Origin: Diadophis punctatus similis
Taxonomy: Eukaryota > Chordata > Lepidosauria > Squamata > Dipsadidae
Direction of reading: 5' to 3'
Assembly: GCA_023053685.1 (NCBI GenBank)
Contig: JALIGW010000040.1
Span: forward strand, 1,089,501 to 1,153,500
DNA length: 64,000 nucleotides
Numbering within the stretch: position 1 is the first letter of the stretch; each line of letters opens with the position of its first letter. The notes beneath the pieces were generated by a model. It was not told the DNA's origin, ran no database searches, and worked only from the letters and a program-made list of their open reading frames with translations. A program made the position numbers and the translations under genes. Below are positions 25,301 to 39,300 of this stretch, in pieces.

Positions 25301-28300
25301 TTAATGTTTGACAAACAAACAAACAAACAAACAAACAAACAAATAAATAAATAAATAAAAATAATAATATCTATAACACAGCTTCTCTCAATGGGCTCTT
25401 GATCATCCCCTGAAAATCTAATGGTTGCTATAGCATCATTCTTGGAAATCGTAATTAAATATTGTGGCTTGTGAAAGGGTCTATAAGTACACATCAGCTT
25501 TGGACTAATTTTTAAGTAGATTTGACTATTGTTATTGCATGTTTATGGAGAAAGTGGCTTGTAAAATAAGACACACATTATTTCTGTTCACTGGACCAGA
25601 AAGTACTGATGATGACAAAATAGTCAGCTATCACTGGGAAGAACTGAAGGGGCCTCTTCGAGAAGAGAAGCTATCTGCTAATACAGATATTCTGGAACTG
25701 ACCAACCTGGTACCAGGAAATTACACATTCCGGTAAGTCAAGGAATCCTACCACTGATTGTGAGTCCAAAATACAGTGCTACTTTAGATTACATAATAAG
25801 CTTAGCAACTAAATCAGTTCTAAGAACAGCAACGCTGTTTTTTACCCACAATGGTGTTGTTGTTTTTTTGTTAGCCTGTGTAGGTGGTCTGCTTATATAA
25901 GCATATACACCTCAGTTCACAACATAATCTGGCAAAGCTGCTACTAGCATCATTCTGGATCCGGGAGGCTGTTGCTGCATTCATAAAACAGTTGGGTCCC
26001 ACATTATCTTGTTTTTAGCGAGTTAGGAACATTAGCGAAAGAATATCCAATGGCTCATTATTTATTTCTAAATTTCTCCCTTCCTCCCTCTCTTCTACCT
26101 GGCCTGCATCTATTTTTTTTTTAAAAAAATAGTATTTATATACCTGTTTGTTTAACTGAAGTTTCAGTTAAAAATGTAATCTTAAGGGTTATCAAGACAC
26201 AGCAAATGAATAATAAAATCATGAGGATATGTTATGATATGTTTAAATTAGCTTCTTTTGTAAAAGGGTCACATTTTCTAGAGATATTTTGCAGCAATTC
26301 TCTGTTTGGGCTATCTGTAGTTCTAGGTCAGGTGTCAGCAACCTGCGGCTCTGGAGCCGCATGTGGCTCTTTGGGCTCTCTGCTGTGGCTCCCTGTCGGG
26401 TGATTCCACCACTGGCTGGCCCCGCCCAGTCACTCCTCGCCTGGCCTGAGAAGGTATGGGTGACGGTGGGGGATGGAGAAGCGGCCAGGGCAGAGACAGA
26501 GAGATACAGAGAGAGGGGGAGAGAGAGAGAGACATAGAGAGAGGGAGGGAGGGAGTGAGAGTGAGTGAGTGAGAGATGTCAAAAGGGTTTTGTGGTTCCT
26601 GGTGTTTTTTAACAACTGGTTCTCTGCCCTAATGACCAGCTGGGTAGGTGTGGCTTGGTGGTCATGTAACTGGTGGAAGTGAGTGACGTTGAGTTGGCCA
26701 CGCCCACCCAGATTTTGTGGCTCCCGGTGTTTTCTTTTCTGTGGGAAATGGGTCCAAATGGCTCTTTGAGTGTTTAAGGTTGCAGACCCCTGTTCTAGGT
26801 TTATCTGTTTTTATGGATGGGGGGATTGCACACCACTCAGTGTCCATTGGATTTGGGCAGCTGTAATAAATTTAAATAAATAAGGCATCAGGAAGGACAT
26901 CCGGCCAGTAAACACTCAGCTCCATTCAGTTGTCCAGCCTCTACCCCCGATAATAAAAGGGATTACAGAGTCGTAAATAGAAAAAATAAATATTAGAAAA
27001 AATATTATTCAATTTTCTTTGTTTTTAGTCTAGCTGGCTTCAATTTAATAGCTAAAGGGTAAGGATTACTCATTGGTATAGCTGCTATTTGCTTTGTAGA
27101 AGAAATGTTTTAAGCTTAAAAAAAATTTTTTCCCTTTTGATCAGTGGTAGGATGATATGCTTCAGATGTTCTCTTCTCAAAAGCTGTTTCCTGGGTTGCT
27201 TTGCCAATGATTTTAAATAATGAACTGTTTGCGGGGCTCTGTTACAGACCCCTCCATAAGTGAACAGACAGATTATCAAATAGCAAATAGCCTATAAAAA
27301 AATGTGACGGCTTAGTTTTCATCTGTGCATTCGAAACCAGCAGTGAATCTTGGATCATGTGCTAGCCTTAATTGCCAAGTTGTTCCTTTATGCTTCTTTT
27401 TTCAGGCTTAGCAAGGCTTTTCAGCTGTTTCTGAAAGGATTTCTTTGGCACTTTTGAGGAACACTTTAAAAATGTATTTACTTTGGCAGTGAATACTAGC
27501 TTGAAACTGGTAATTGCAAAGAAGCCTTATTATTCATGAGACTCACATACACAGAAGTGCCCACACTAGGCTGCCACAGATCTAAAACCATTATTCACAA
27601 ACCCTTTTCGGTCACTTCTTCCACCCACCTTATCCGAATTGTTCCTTTAATTTCACCTTATTTACAGGGCATCGGCAAATGCTTAATGATACAAAATTGC
27701 CACACCACACAAGCCTTATAGCACTTAGCAATAGCACTTAGACTTATATACCGCTTCATAGTGCTTTACAGCCCTCTCTAAGCGGTTTAAAGAGTTCAGC
27801 ATATTGCCCCCAACAATCTGGGTCCTCATTTTACCCACCTCAGAAGGATGGAAGGCTGAGTCAACCTTGAGCTGGTGAGATTTGAACAGCTGAACTGCTG
27901 AACTGCAGTGCTGCATTTTATGCATCAGAATTCAGTGCCTTATGCCCTCTGGCACTGAATTCTGATACTTATTTTAAATGATTTATGGCATTAATATTTT
28001 AACAGATTTATTAATCGAATATCCAGGGCTACAGATGATATAAAATGACCACTATGAAGCTTGGTATTAATCTCATACCATTTTTAAAAAATAGCAGTGC
28101 ATTCGATATCATTCCACCAGTGCAAGGCAATCTCCCAGATCATAGCAAGAAAGTATAATAAAAGCTTTGATTAAAAGATCATTGGTACAGGTAGGCTTTT
28201 GAACTAGCCAACTGCATATCCATTAGGGAAGAGACCTGTTCAATAGCGGCCACTGTTAAGAAGTCCCCTGAGTCCCTGGAGGCCAGCCAGACTTCACTAA

Positions 28301-31300
28301 TTGAGGCTTGGTGCCTTGTAGAATTTCTTGGTGCATTGTGGAATCACAAATGATGTATCTTCAATGCAAAGAGTGGAAAATTCCATCCTGCTTGTTAGGT
28401 AGCTCCTAACTTTACTGTGAATAGAAATGCAGGGCTTCAGAGTTACTCTGTAAAGCTGTGTGTCATGCAATTGGCCAGCAGTTAGAGCTGCTCCCAGAAG
28501 TATTAAAATTTACTTAAATTTCGGTTTCGTGCAGCATGGGAAATAAATAACCCTTAAAGCCAGGGATGTTGCCACACATGTTCAAATAAGCACCATCTCA
28601 ACATTTCAGTCAATTCTGTTAGGGGCTAATAAACGCAAGTGGAAAACGTCAGAGGTAGCATGCTTCTGATTGCCAGGTTCAGCTCTGATCGCTGCCTGCG
28701 AAATTGTTCCCTTTCAGGCTTGATCTTTACCCTTCCTCATCCTCTCTCCCACTTTAGCCTCACTGTGGTGGATTCTGATGGGGCTAGCAACTCCACCACC
28801 GCTAGCCTGACAGTAAACAAAGCGGTGGATTACCCCCCTGTGGCAAATGCGGGCCCTAACCAAGTGATCACTCTGCCTCAAAATTCCATCACCCTTTATG
28901 GAAATCAGAGCACAGATGACCACGGCATTGTCAGCTACGAATGGTCCCTCAGCCCCAACAGCAAAGTGAAGGTAGCAGAAATGCAGGTAAGATCGCCAGG
29001 ACCCCCGTTTCAACGAGACCCTAAACCTTTTCTTAATACACTTTACAGCTCAACTTGAAAAAAAAAGCACTAATCTTTGTAAACAGCTGGCAATTAGTGT
29101 CCAATATTTGCTTATATAACAAATGATTCTACATTATTAAGAAATAATACGGTTCTTAATGTTAACATTTGTGTTCAAGACGCGCCAGTGGGCAAGCTTT
29201 AAATTGGCTGCAGTCACATGCCCCCTTTATTTTCAAGGAATTTTATGGCCTAGCATAGCTGGCTGGAGAATTCTGGGAGTTGAAGTCCACAAGTCTTAAA
29301 GTTGCCAAGTTTGGGGACCCCTGGCCTAGTGAATATCCATCTCCTTCTGCTTTTTGATAAATGCAATGAAAATAAATGTGGGAATTCCTGTCTCATGCAC
29401 TCTCTCAAATAGTGGACATTTTGGTTCAATCCATAGGAAAGGTGGTGAGATGGTTAGGTTCTCTCCTGCCGATGTTGTTGCATTTCTGGCTGCGTTGGTT
29501 GCTGTTCCTCTCCTAGATCAGAATTGCCACGCATATAAGTGCCCAAGGCTAGCTTTCTTCACCAAATCTGCATGATATCTGAGTCTCCCAGATTAGCTTT
29601 CATTTAAGTGTATTCCTTAGTTTTGAAATAAGAGCTAAAATTGTGCTTATCTGAGGTGTAACCCTTGGATTGAGGGCCTGTATACTGCACGAGTCCAAAA
29701 GAGGGCTGTGAAAATATTTACAGACCCCTCACATCCCGGACATTCAACTCCTACCCTCAAAATGACACTATAGAGCACTGCATACCAAAACAACTAGACA
29801 CAAGGACAGCTTTTTCCCGAACGCCATCACTCTACTAAACAAATTATCCCTTCACCACTGTCAAACCATTCACTAAGGCTGCACTACTATTCTTCTCATC
29901 GTTCCCATTACCCATTTCCCCCCACTTATGACTGTAACTTGTATCCTCACGATTTATATTGATTGTTTCCTAATATGATTTGATTGCTTATTTGTACCAC
30001 TATGACTATCATTAAGTGTTGTGCCTTATGATCCTTGACGAACGTATCTTTTCTTTTATGTACACTGAGAGCATATGCACCAAAGACAAATTCCTTGTGT
30101 GTCCAATCACACTTGGCCAATAAAGAATTCAATTCAATTCTATTCTATTCTAATTCTAATTCTATTCTATTGGATTCATTCTGGCCATCCAAGATGAAAA
30201 GTTTAATCAGCTTTCCTTATCTCTCTGCTGTACTGAGATGAGGAATCAAAGCAGGGCTAAGCAACTTGTGGCTCTCCAGATCCTGAACTATAACTTGTGA
30301 CATCCCTCAGAAACACAGCTAGTGGTGAGGGATGTTGGGAATTGAAGGTCAGCAACATCTGGAGAATTACAAGTTCTTTGTTCGTGGACTACAGATTGGC
30401 TGGAGATATTGGGAGCTGTAATCTATCACTTCTTGCTTGATGGTAGCAATGATAACAGTTCCCTATTCGAGCTAGGCAAGTTCCACTTTGGTGATGTCCA
30501 TCCCCTCTGCAACATGCTGCCTTTGCAAGCTTGAAAAGGAGGCCATGCTTTGTTATTTCTTGCCCCAGGATGTTGATTCAAAATAATGAAATGCTTAGTA
30601 ATATATTGAATGCTGCCCTCCTCGTCCTCCTCCTCCTCTTTATAGGGGGTAAGGACTTCAACTCTGCAGCTCTCAGCCATGCGTGAAGGTGACTACACCT
30701 ATCAACTGACAGTGACAGATTCTGCTGGCCATCAGTCCACTGCTGAGGTCACCGTGATTGTACAACCTGGTAGGTATCCTTTCAAAACAAACTGTTTTGC
30801 ATAAGGGAATGCAACATGCAAATCCCTATTTCTTCCCAGAAACCTAGTTATGAAGATAGTTATGGACCAGATGTAGAGCGGGGATGTTAGTACTGGGAGG
30901 CTTCTTGAGTATCATCCTACAGGGGTGCATGCTTTTAAAATACTATTGGTTCAACCAATGGAACTTAAAAGCCCTTGACTTCTTTTAAAAAACATTTCCC
31001 CCAAATAAATGCACGCGCTCTTAAAGAATAAAAAGTAGCATTTGAAACTCCTTTGGGCTTTAGAAATGGCATGTTGCATAGCACAAAGAATTACTGTCCA
31101 GAAAAAAATCTAAACATTTGCTGGAGAGCAGAGAGCTAAACCTGTACAGTAGTTTCTATACTGTATATTGAGGTCTTCAATGGAAATCTGTTAAAACTCT
31201 GCTAACCTACTTTATGGGCTCTCTATGTGCTATATCTTAGGTTGAAATGTAGGGCTGATATGGTATGTAAAACTCTATACTATGACACAATGGGTATCAT

Positions 31301-34300
31301 TTGCTGGATATGCCACTCTCTAGGTCAAGATCTTATCTCACATATAGAGAGAATTAGAAGGCTGAGCAATTCATAGGCCACATGCCACATCCCATCTATG
31401 ATCATTATCCCAAACCACAAAAATATTATCTATTTTTGATGGCACATTTTGATTTTTTTTATATATTTTGACAAAAAAGAACATGAATAAGTATCTGAAT
31501 CTGAACAGGCAAAACATAGTAAATGCCTGTCTTCTGGCATATTATTATTCTGCTAATGTCAAAAAAAGGAGATCTAAGTTCTCACTGTTGTCTAGGCCAC
31601 TTACAATCTCTCCATTGGATTTACAGAATGCTTCCTTGTTCCCCCAGTAGAAGCTGATTATGTTAAATAAATGTATAAATCCCATAAAAAGTGAGTGAAA
31701 CAAGATATGGCAGTACCCGAATAAATTTATAATGTGTAACTTAACTTTATATTTTAAGACTGTTTATGAAAAATCCATAATTCAGGACATTGAATGCGCC
31801 TTGCATGTAAAAAGGGCCCTGTTGGATCCCAAGCTTTCCTGCTTGACTTAGCAGGGACAGAAAAGAGTCATATTTGAAAATTGGGGTGAAGGGGGGGCTG
31901 GAGACCCCTGGGTTAGATAATGGTCTGACTTCCTATAAATCAATTTCACCTGTGTTTATTCATCTGTATACCTCTCGTTACGAGCATTCTGCTACATTCT
32001 TGGTCTCTTCAATTTCTGATGTGTTACTCAGAAAACAATAAGCCTCCCAGGGCAGATGCTGGTCCAGACAAAGAACTCATCCTACCAGTGGACAGCACCA
32101 CTCTGGATGGCAGCAAGAGCTCAGATGACCAGAAGATTGTCTCCTTCCTTTGGGAGAAAACACAGTATGTCTCTCTCTCTTCTCCTACGCTTGAGGGTTG
32201 TTTTTTGGTACGGGAAAAAAAGCATATATTACACATTTACTCTGCTCTGCTTACTTAAGTAAGGTCTTCTGAGTTGGGATCTTGAGATAGGCCTGAGAAT
32301 CCGTAAGTTACTTGCCATCTCCCAGACTGAACTGTTGTAGATTATTTTGAGTACGATGTTGAGTACTTAAGCTGCTAATCTTGGAGCACTTTGTATTCAC
32401 ACCAAGGCAACTTTCTCTGGAGCAGTCAAGACTTCCTTCCATATAACCTAAGACAGGGGTGGGTTCTAACCTCCCTCGCCGCCGGTTCGCTTCCTCCTGC
32501 GCCACGTGGCTACACTCGCATTGCATGCTGTGCGGGCGCACTTTGCGCGCACGCATGCGCAGTGCCGACAATTCTGCTTCTGCGCATGTGCAGAAGCAAA
32601 AACCAGCAAAATATAGCAAAAAAAAAAAGCCAAAAGCAAGATGGCGGCGGCCACGTACCGGCACCGACAGAACCGGCTCCGTGATGTCACCACCGGTTTA
32701 CTACCGGTTCTATAGAACCGGTTAGAACCGGTAGGAACCCACCTCTGATCGAAGATATGTAGTAGAACAGCAATCCCCAACCTTTCTGGGTCTGCAGACT
32801 GGCAGTGGCGGTGGGGGGATGGTTTGGTGCATGTGCTCGCCACTTGCACAAATGGAGCTTCACGTGCTTGCGCAGGCCAGTTCCCAATGGGTCGTGGACC
32901 AGTACCGGGCCACAGATTGGGGGTTGGGAACCCTGTGGTAGAATATTTTTTTTCTGACTAAAATTAAGGACAATCATCTTGGGGGCAGGAGGAAGAATCT
33001 TAAAAAAAAAACCAATTGCCATGGGATTATATAATTAGTGTTGACTTCAGGCTCCCTGAAACCTACATTGAGAAATAAATCCTTTTGTTATATGAAGTTG
33101 ATGGGGCCAGGCATTTTTCTGGAGTCGTTGGGAGGTTTTCCTGGCAGTCCTGACAAGAACCTGGTCTCAGGTTGGAACAAAAGCTCGTCTCAGGCCACTC
33201 ATTGCTCCTGTGTATTTGAAGAACTATGCTGTCCTTTGACCTAGCCTAGAAGTAGCTTCCTAGAGTTGCAAAATGCCAAAGATTCTGGAAAATCAGGAAA
33301 TTCTCTAATTCCTCACACACTTACACAAATTGAGTCTTTTCAGTCTTTTTTGGTGGGAGAAATCTATGTCACCAAGGATAAAATTATTTTGACTTTACTC
33401 CATTCGCTTATATAGAACAAGGAAAAAAGAATCATGACCAAGACTACCATAGAGAGAGAGGAAACACTATTCAATGCATTTTTTTTCTTCCTGAGCCCAC
33501 CAAATAATTCTCCTTGCGTCACCTGAAGTCTAGTTCTTCCTCAGGTGTCAAAAGGATTAACCGTCTCTCTTCCTTTCCTGTGCAAGCAATTCTGTCAAGT
33601 TCAACTTATTTCTTCTGTGCCAGGGGCCCAGATGGTGTGAAACTGGAAAATGCCAACAGCAGCATAGCCACAGTCTCTGGGCTTAAAGTAGGAATATACA
33701 AATTCACACTAACAGTCAAAGATGAACGGAACTTACAAGGACAAAGTTCAGTTACTGTCATTGTGAAAGAAGGTGAGTAGCAGGTAGAAAGTCATAATAT
33801 TTTAATGGCCATCAAATCAGATGGACCACGCTGGCAGAGGAATTCTGGGAGTTGAAGTCCACGCATGCTGGCTGGGGAATTCTGAGAATTAAGTTTACAT
33901 ATCTTAAAGTTGTTGAGTTTGAGAAACACTGAACTGAACCAACACCCTGGCTGTTACTGTATTCTATAATTACTTTCTCCTGCGAGAACTAATGGGAATT
34001 TTAAAAATGTATATTTCTGGATTATTTCACCTTCCTTACCGTGTTTCCCCGAAAATAAGACCCTGACTTATATTTTTTTGAACCCTGAAATAAGCGCTTG
34101 GCCTTATTACCATGCACTCAAAAGCCCGATTGGGCTTATTATCAGGGGATGTCTTATTTTGGGGGAAACAGGGTAGTAATTAATTGATAAGTTTGAGGAA
34201 TATGATCGATCATATTCTGGCTAGCTCTGTAAAACATATGGTTAATTCAGTTGGGTGTTATGGCTAATGATGGACTCCATGCTGGAATGAATGTTCCCAA

Positions 34301-36364
34301 TATCCTTCTCCTGGTGTATCTTCACCTACTCATTGGACTCATTTGCCTTCTGATCTTTCCGTCTTCCTTTTTTGCCCAGAGATAAATCAGCCTCCTATGG
34401 CAAAAATTGTGGGGAACACCGTCACCATCACTCTCCCTACAAACACGGCAGAGCTTGATGGTTCCCAATCTACGGATGACAAAGGAATTGTCACCTTCCT
34501 GTGGACTCGGGATGAGAGCAGCCCTGCAGCAGGGGTGGGTAATGAGAGGTCTGCTACCACGTTTTCTGCAGTGCTTATGCCTATATGTGAGACTCATGAA
34601 CGTTTAGCCATATTTTTGCGCAACTGCATGAAAGATAACAGCAGCTCACGAGCTAAGGACAATCCAGTATATTGAATTTTGTTTTCCTTTAGAGCAATTT
34701 TCCTCAGTCAGTTGCCCTCTAAATGGGTTGGAAACAACTCCCATAAATATTGTACAGGAGAAGTCTGTAAAATCTGTATAAAACTAATTAACCCCAGGGG
34801 CCCTTTGGAGCTCTCTAATAGAAGATAACCAGAAAGGAAACAGCATATCCTGAAGCTACACAACATTCTTTCTGTGTAATGGTTGCTGTTGTATCTGTGA
34901 AATACCCTTGCTCTGTCCTTAATTTTTAAATCTATTTCACTGTTAATTGGCCCTTGATATTTGCTCACCTTGCCTGAAATTGTATTTAATCAGAATGACT
35001 TCATGTGCTTTCTTCAAAATCCCAGGTTTTTGTTTTTTTTAAGCATTTAGAAAGAGGCCTCTCCTGCATTTCTGGTGCTTTACCGGTTATGTTGTTGATC
35101 CACATAAGGATACCTGGGTTGCTTCCAATTTCTCCTCCCCATGAAGGAGAGAATCCGTTTTGCTATACTGTGTGCCTGTGCTTGTGTGCAATGCTTCTAA
35201 GAGTTTGAAGGATCCTCAAGACCGTTGCTGGATCTTGAATTTCTGCTGTGTTTCCTTTGGGGCGTTTGTGTGAAATACAGGAAGTGCTAAATAATTCGGA
35301 TCATCATCCCATTCTGTTTCTCTCCGACCTGGTGGAGGGAACGTACACCTTTCATCTAAAAGTGATTGATGCCAAAGGGGAGAGTGATGTGGACCGAGCC
35401 ACTGTGGAAGTAAAAGCTGGTGAGTGCATCCATTTCCTTCATCCTGTCTTCTTTCAGAAAACGATTGGGTCCACATGAAGCGTATATGTGGAAAGGGGAA
35501 AGCAATGCAGACTCTGCGGTTAGGATCTTATTATTATGTGCTAATAACAAGTAACAATAATATAAATGACTAATGAAGGAGCAAGCTTGGTACCATGTTT
35601 CCCCGAAAATAAGACATCCCCTGATAATAAGCCCAATCAGGCTTTTGAGCGAATCCCCTGAAAATAACCCCACTCCCGAAAATATTTAAACGCATGCGCA
35701 GCCGGTCCCCGCCATTTCCTCTGGTTAGGGTTAGGGAGACAGAGCTGGAAATCAGGTAAGACGGCAGGAGGAGTCCATTTGTAGTTATGACAGCGATGAA
35801 AAAGTAATTTTACAACCAATTCTCACAGTTTAGGACCTTTGCATGCCTTTAAAGGACCCAAATTGTTGGGGGCAATATGCTGACTCTGTAAACCACTTAA
35901 GCACTGTGAAGCGGTATACAAGTCTAAGTGCTATTAAAGCAAAGGAAAGCTGAAGTAACATCATAAGCACAGTTGTAGTTTCACGACAGCTTCACTTAAG
36001 AATATAGTTGTTGGTGCCAATTGTGATCACTAAATCACAAGGATTACCTGTATGTGACCTGGTAGGGTCTGTAAGTTTACATTACTCAGATCATGTTTCT
36101 CGGCACACAGTGTGTACAGACGACATGCACCCCTTTTCCGCCATCATTTTATGCAACCCACAAATCTTTCTCCAACTGCGATACTCCATTTTACTGCTGA
36201 AAAATTGCATGGCTCCTACCTTTTAAGCTGGAGAAACACACAAAAATATTTGTTAATTAAATGGATTTATATGGCGGCCCAACTTGCATGTAGTTACTCC
36301 AACTAAGGAACCCCCCCAAAAAAAGTCCCCTCCATCTTCCAAATCCAGGAAAAACTGGAAACTA

Positions 36365-36395
<31 letters not shown>

Positions 36396-39300
36396 TGTAA
36401 GTGACAGAGCCACTCACCCTATCCCGCCTGCAATGTTTAAGTATCTCCAACCCCCCACCCCAAATCAAAACTTTACCTCCGGTTCTAAACAACACAAAGC
36501 TTCTCCAAGTTGGTTCCATCTGGAATGGAGCAGCCGTCACTCAGGAGCCATCCTTCATGTCCTTCCCTCGAGATTTTCCCAAGAATAAACTGAGTTAACA
36601 CAAAGATGACCACAGCAGACCTTATTTTGTTTTTCCTTGCCCCGTTTTAAATGAGATCCACCCTCATCCCTGCGATTGAGCAAGGTTACCTTCCAAACTC
36701 ACCAGTTCATATGATGCATCCTAGCCCTTAACGCCAGCATTCTTCCAGACCCTAGGAAGAACAACCTCGTGGAAATGATCCTAGATGTGAATGTCAGCCA
36801 CCTGACGGAGCGGCAGAAGGGCATGTTCATCCGTCAGATCGGGGTTCTGCTTGAGGTCCTGGATTCAGACATCACAGTTCAGAAGATTCAGGCTTACACT
36901 GAGAAAAGGTAAGAAAAGAAGAGTCACACTTTCAACCCAGCTTCCTTTCCATGGTGGTTTGTCTTGGGAAGTAAATGAGAGGATGTCCCCATACCTGCTC
37001 CTTTGAGCTCTCATGAGAAGAGGTTGGAGATGAATGCAGACATCGGTTAAGTTAGGAGGGTCCCTGCAAGGGACTCGTTCTGAGTTAAGTAATGTTTGCC
37101 TATCCCAGGGGTCGGCAACCTTAAACACTCAAAGAGCCACAAAGGTCCTAACAGGAAGCCCCCCCCATTCAATTCTGGAGCTGACTGGAAGTCCGGTTCC
37201 CCCACCATAGAGGCTCCTCCTAGCACGGCATCCTAGCAGTTGATCAATTGTGGAGCTGACCGGAAAACCCGCCCCTTGCCATAGAGTCTCCTGGTGCGTC
37301 GTGTTTTTCCCCTCCCTAACCGGAAGCTCCTCTCAAAATTGTGGTGCTGACCGGCGACAGGGAGTCGCAATAGAAGGATGAAAGAGCCACATGCGGCTCC
37401 AGAGCCGCGGGTTGCTGACCCCTGGCCTAGCCCCAGTTCCTTTTCATCAAAATAAAGTGATTCAAAGCAACACTTTCTTTTGACATGCTCCAACTGAGCT
37501 ATTTTTAAGGCCGCGATACAGTATTGGGCGTTACGGATTTCTTGGAACAGAGATGGCCCAGGTGCTCTGTATTGTGTGGGCACAATTGTGTATGCGCACT
37601 TACATCTGTACTAACCGCCCCTGCCCCCCAGCCATTCGCACTGTGAGAATACAGAGAAATTTGGAGGGCTACAGGCCTGTTGGGCTCATAGATGCTACCA
37701 GCCAAAATGTATTTTGGAAGTTTGTAGTTTAGGATGTTGCTTGGTTTCCAGCCAGCCGGCCAGTTTCCTGTAAGTGTGTTGCTTAAACATAGCCAATTTT
37801 GTTTTATGTAATAAACATGGTAAAAAATAAATAAAACCGATGATATAGTTTTGATGAATCCACTCCTAAAGTGCTTTTCTTAAATTACCTTTGCTTCCTT
37901 CAAGCAGATTTTTAATAACCTTAAAAATATAGGAACATCAAATATTTAAGCCTATAATCTGTTTGAAGAAGCAAGCGCAATGGGGATGGTCTGTCTGAGG
38001 CATGAGAAGGGGGCTGCAGTCCAGCATCAGCTGCATTGGTTCTGTTGAGCAATATGGTGGCAGAGGAAAGGGCAGTTAGCTAACAAAAAGCCTCGCCTCC
38101 CTTTCATATATGCAGGTAGTTCTCGTTATCTGCAACCTCGCTTATCCATGCTTGATAAATAAGGGTTCAGCCCTCAGTAGACATGGACAGTTTTCACATG
38201 TCTGCAGTTTGAGTCTTTTTTTTTATAGTCCTCCCTTGCACAAAATGGCAGGTGGGCTTTTGTACATTGCACAACGTATGTTTTATAAGATTGGAGTTTG
38301 ATCATCTATACCCGTGATGGCGAACCTATGGCACTGGTGCCACAAGTGGCACGCGGAGCCATATCGGTGGGCACGCGAACTCAGGTCTGGCGTGCATGTG
38401 TGCACCAGCCGGCTGATTTTCGGGCCTTCTGTGCCCACTGGGAGTCGGTAAACAGGCTGTTTCCAGCCTCCGGAGGGGGTGGGGAAGGCCGTTTTCGCCC
38501 TCCCCAGGCTCCTAGAAAGGCTCTGGAGCCTGGGGAGAGCGAAAAATGGGCGTGCCATTGCATGCTGGGAGCAGGGGTGTCATGCGCGCATGTGCGGGGG
38601 TGCATGGAATTATGGGTGTGGGCACGCACACACGTGATCCCCCGCATTTCCCCCCCCCCTTTTGGCACGCAACCCAAAAAAGGTTCGCCATCACTGATCT
38701 ATACACTTGCTCTTCATTAGGTTTCAGGGGAAAGAGGATTATCTTAAACACAGGGACCACATGGTCATTGGGCGAGAAACATTGGGCAAATTGTTGAAGA
38801 TGGTGTATTAAGGAGATACTTCCATGGCTTCTTTTCTGCCTCTCTTGAATTGCAATTCTGGTCAACCATTTTATCTTTCTCTTTTTCTGTTCCCAATTTT
38901 CAATTTTCTTCCCTCTGACAGCACAAAATTGGTGTTCTATGTGCGGAATCAGCCTCCTCACCAGATCTTCAAAGGACGCGATGTTGCATGGACCCTCAAG
39001 AGTGAATTGCGGAAGCAGCAATCAGATTTCCTTATCTTCCGTGCACTGGAGATCAATACAGTCAGTAAGTCAGAGGATATTTTAGGAGATTCACTTTAAG
39101 TCTGTCACACCCAGAAATCATGTTTCTGCCTAGCAGGACCTTGGCAGTGTGCCCCTTTCCATGACAGCTTCTGTCCTGTGCATGCCATTCCTCCAGAGCA
39201 GGGGTCGGCAACCTTAAACACTCAAAGAGCCATTTGGACCCGTTTCCCACAGAAAAGAAAACACCGGGAGCCACAAAACCCTTTTGACATCTAAAATGAA

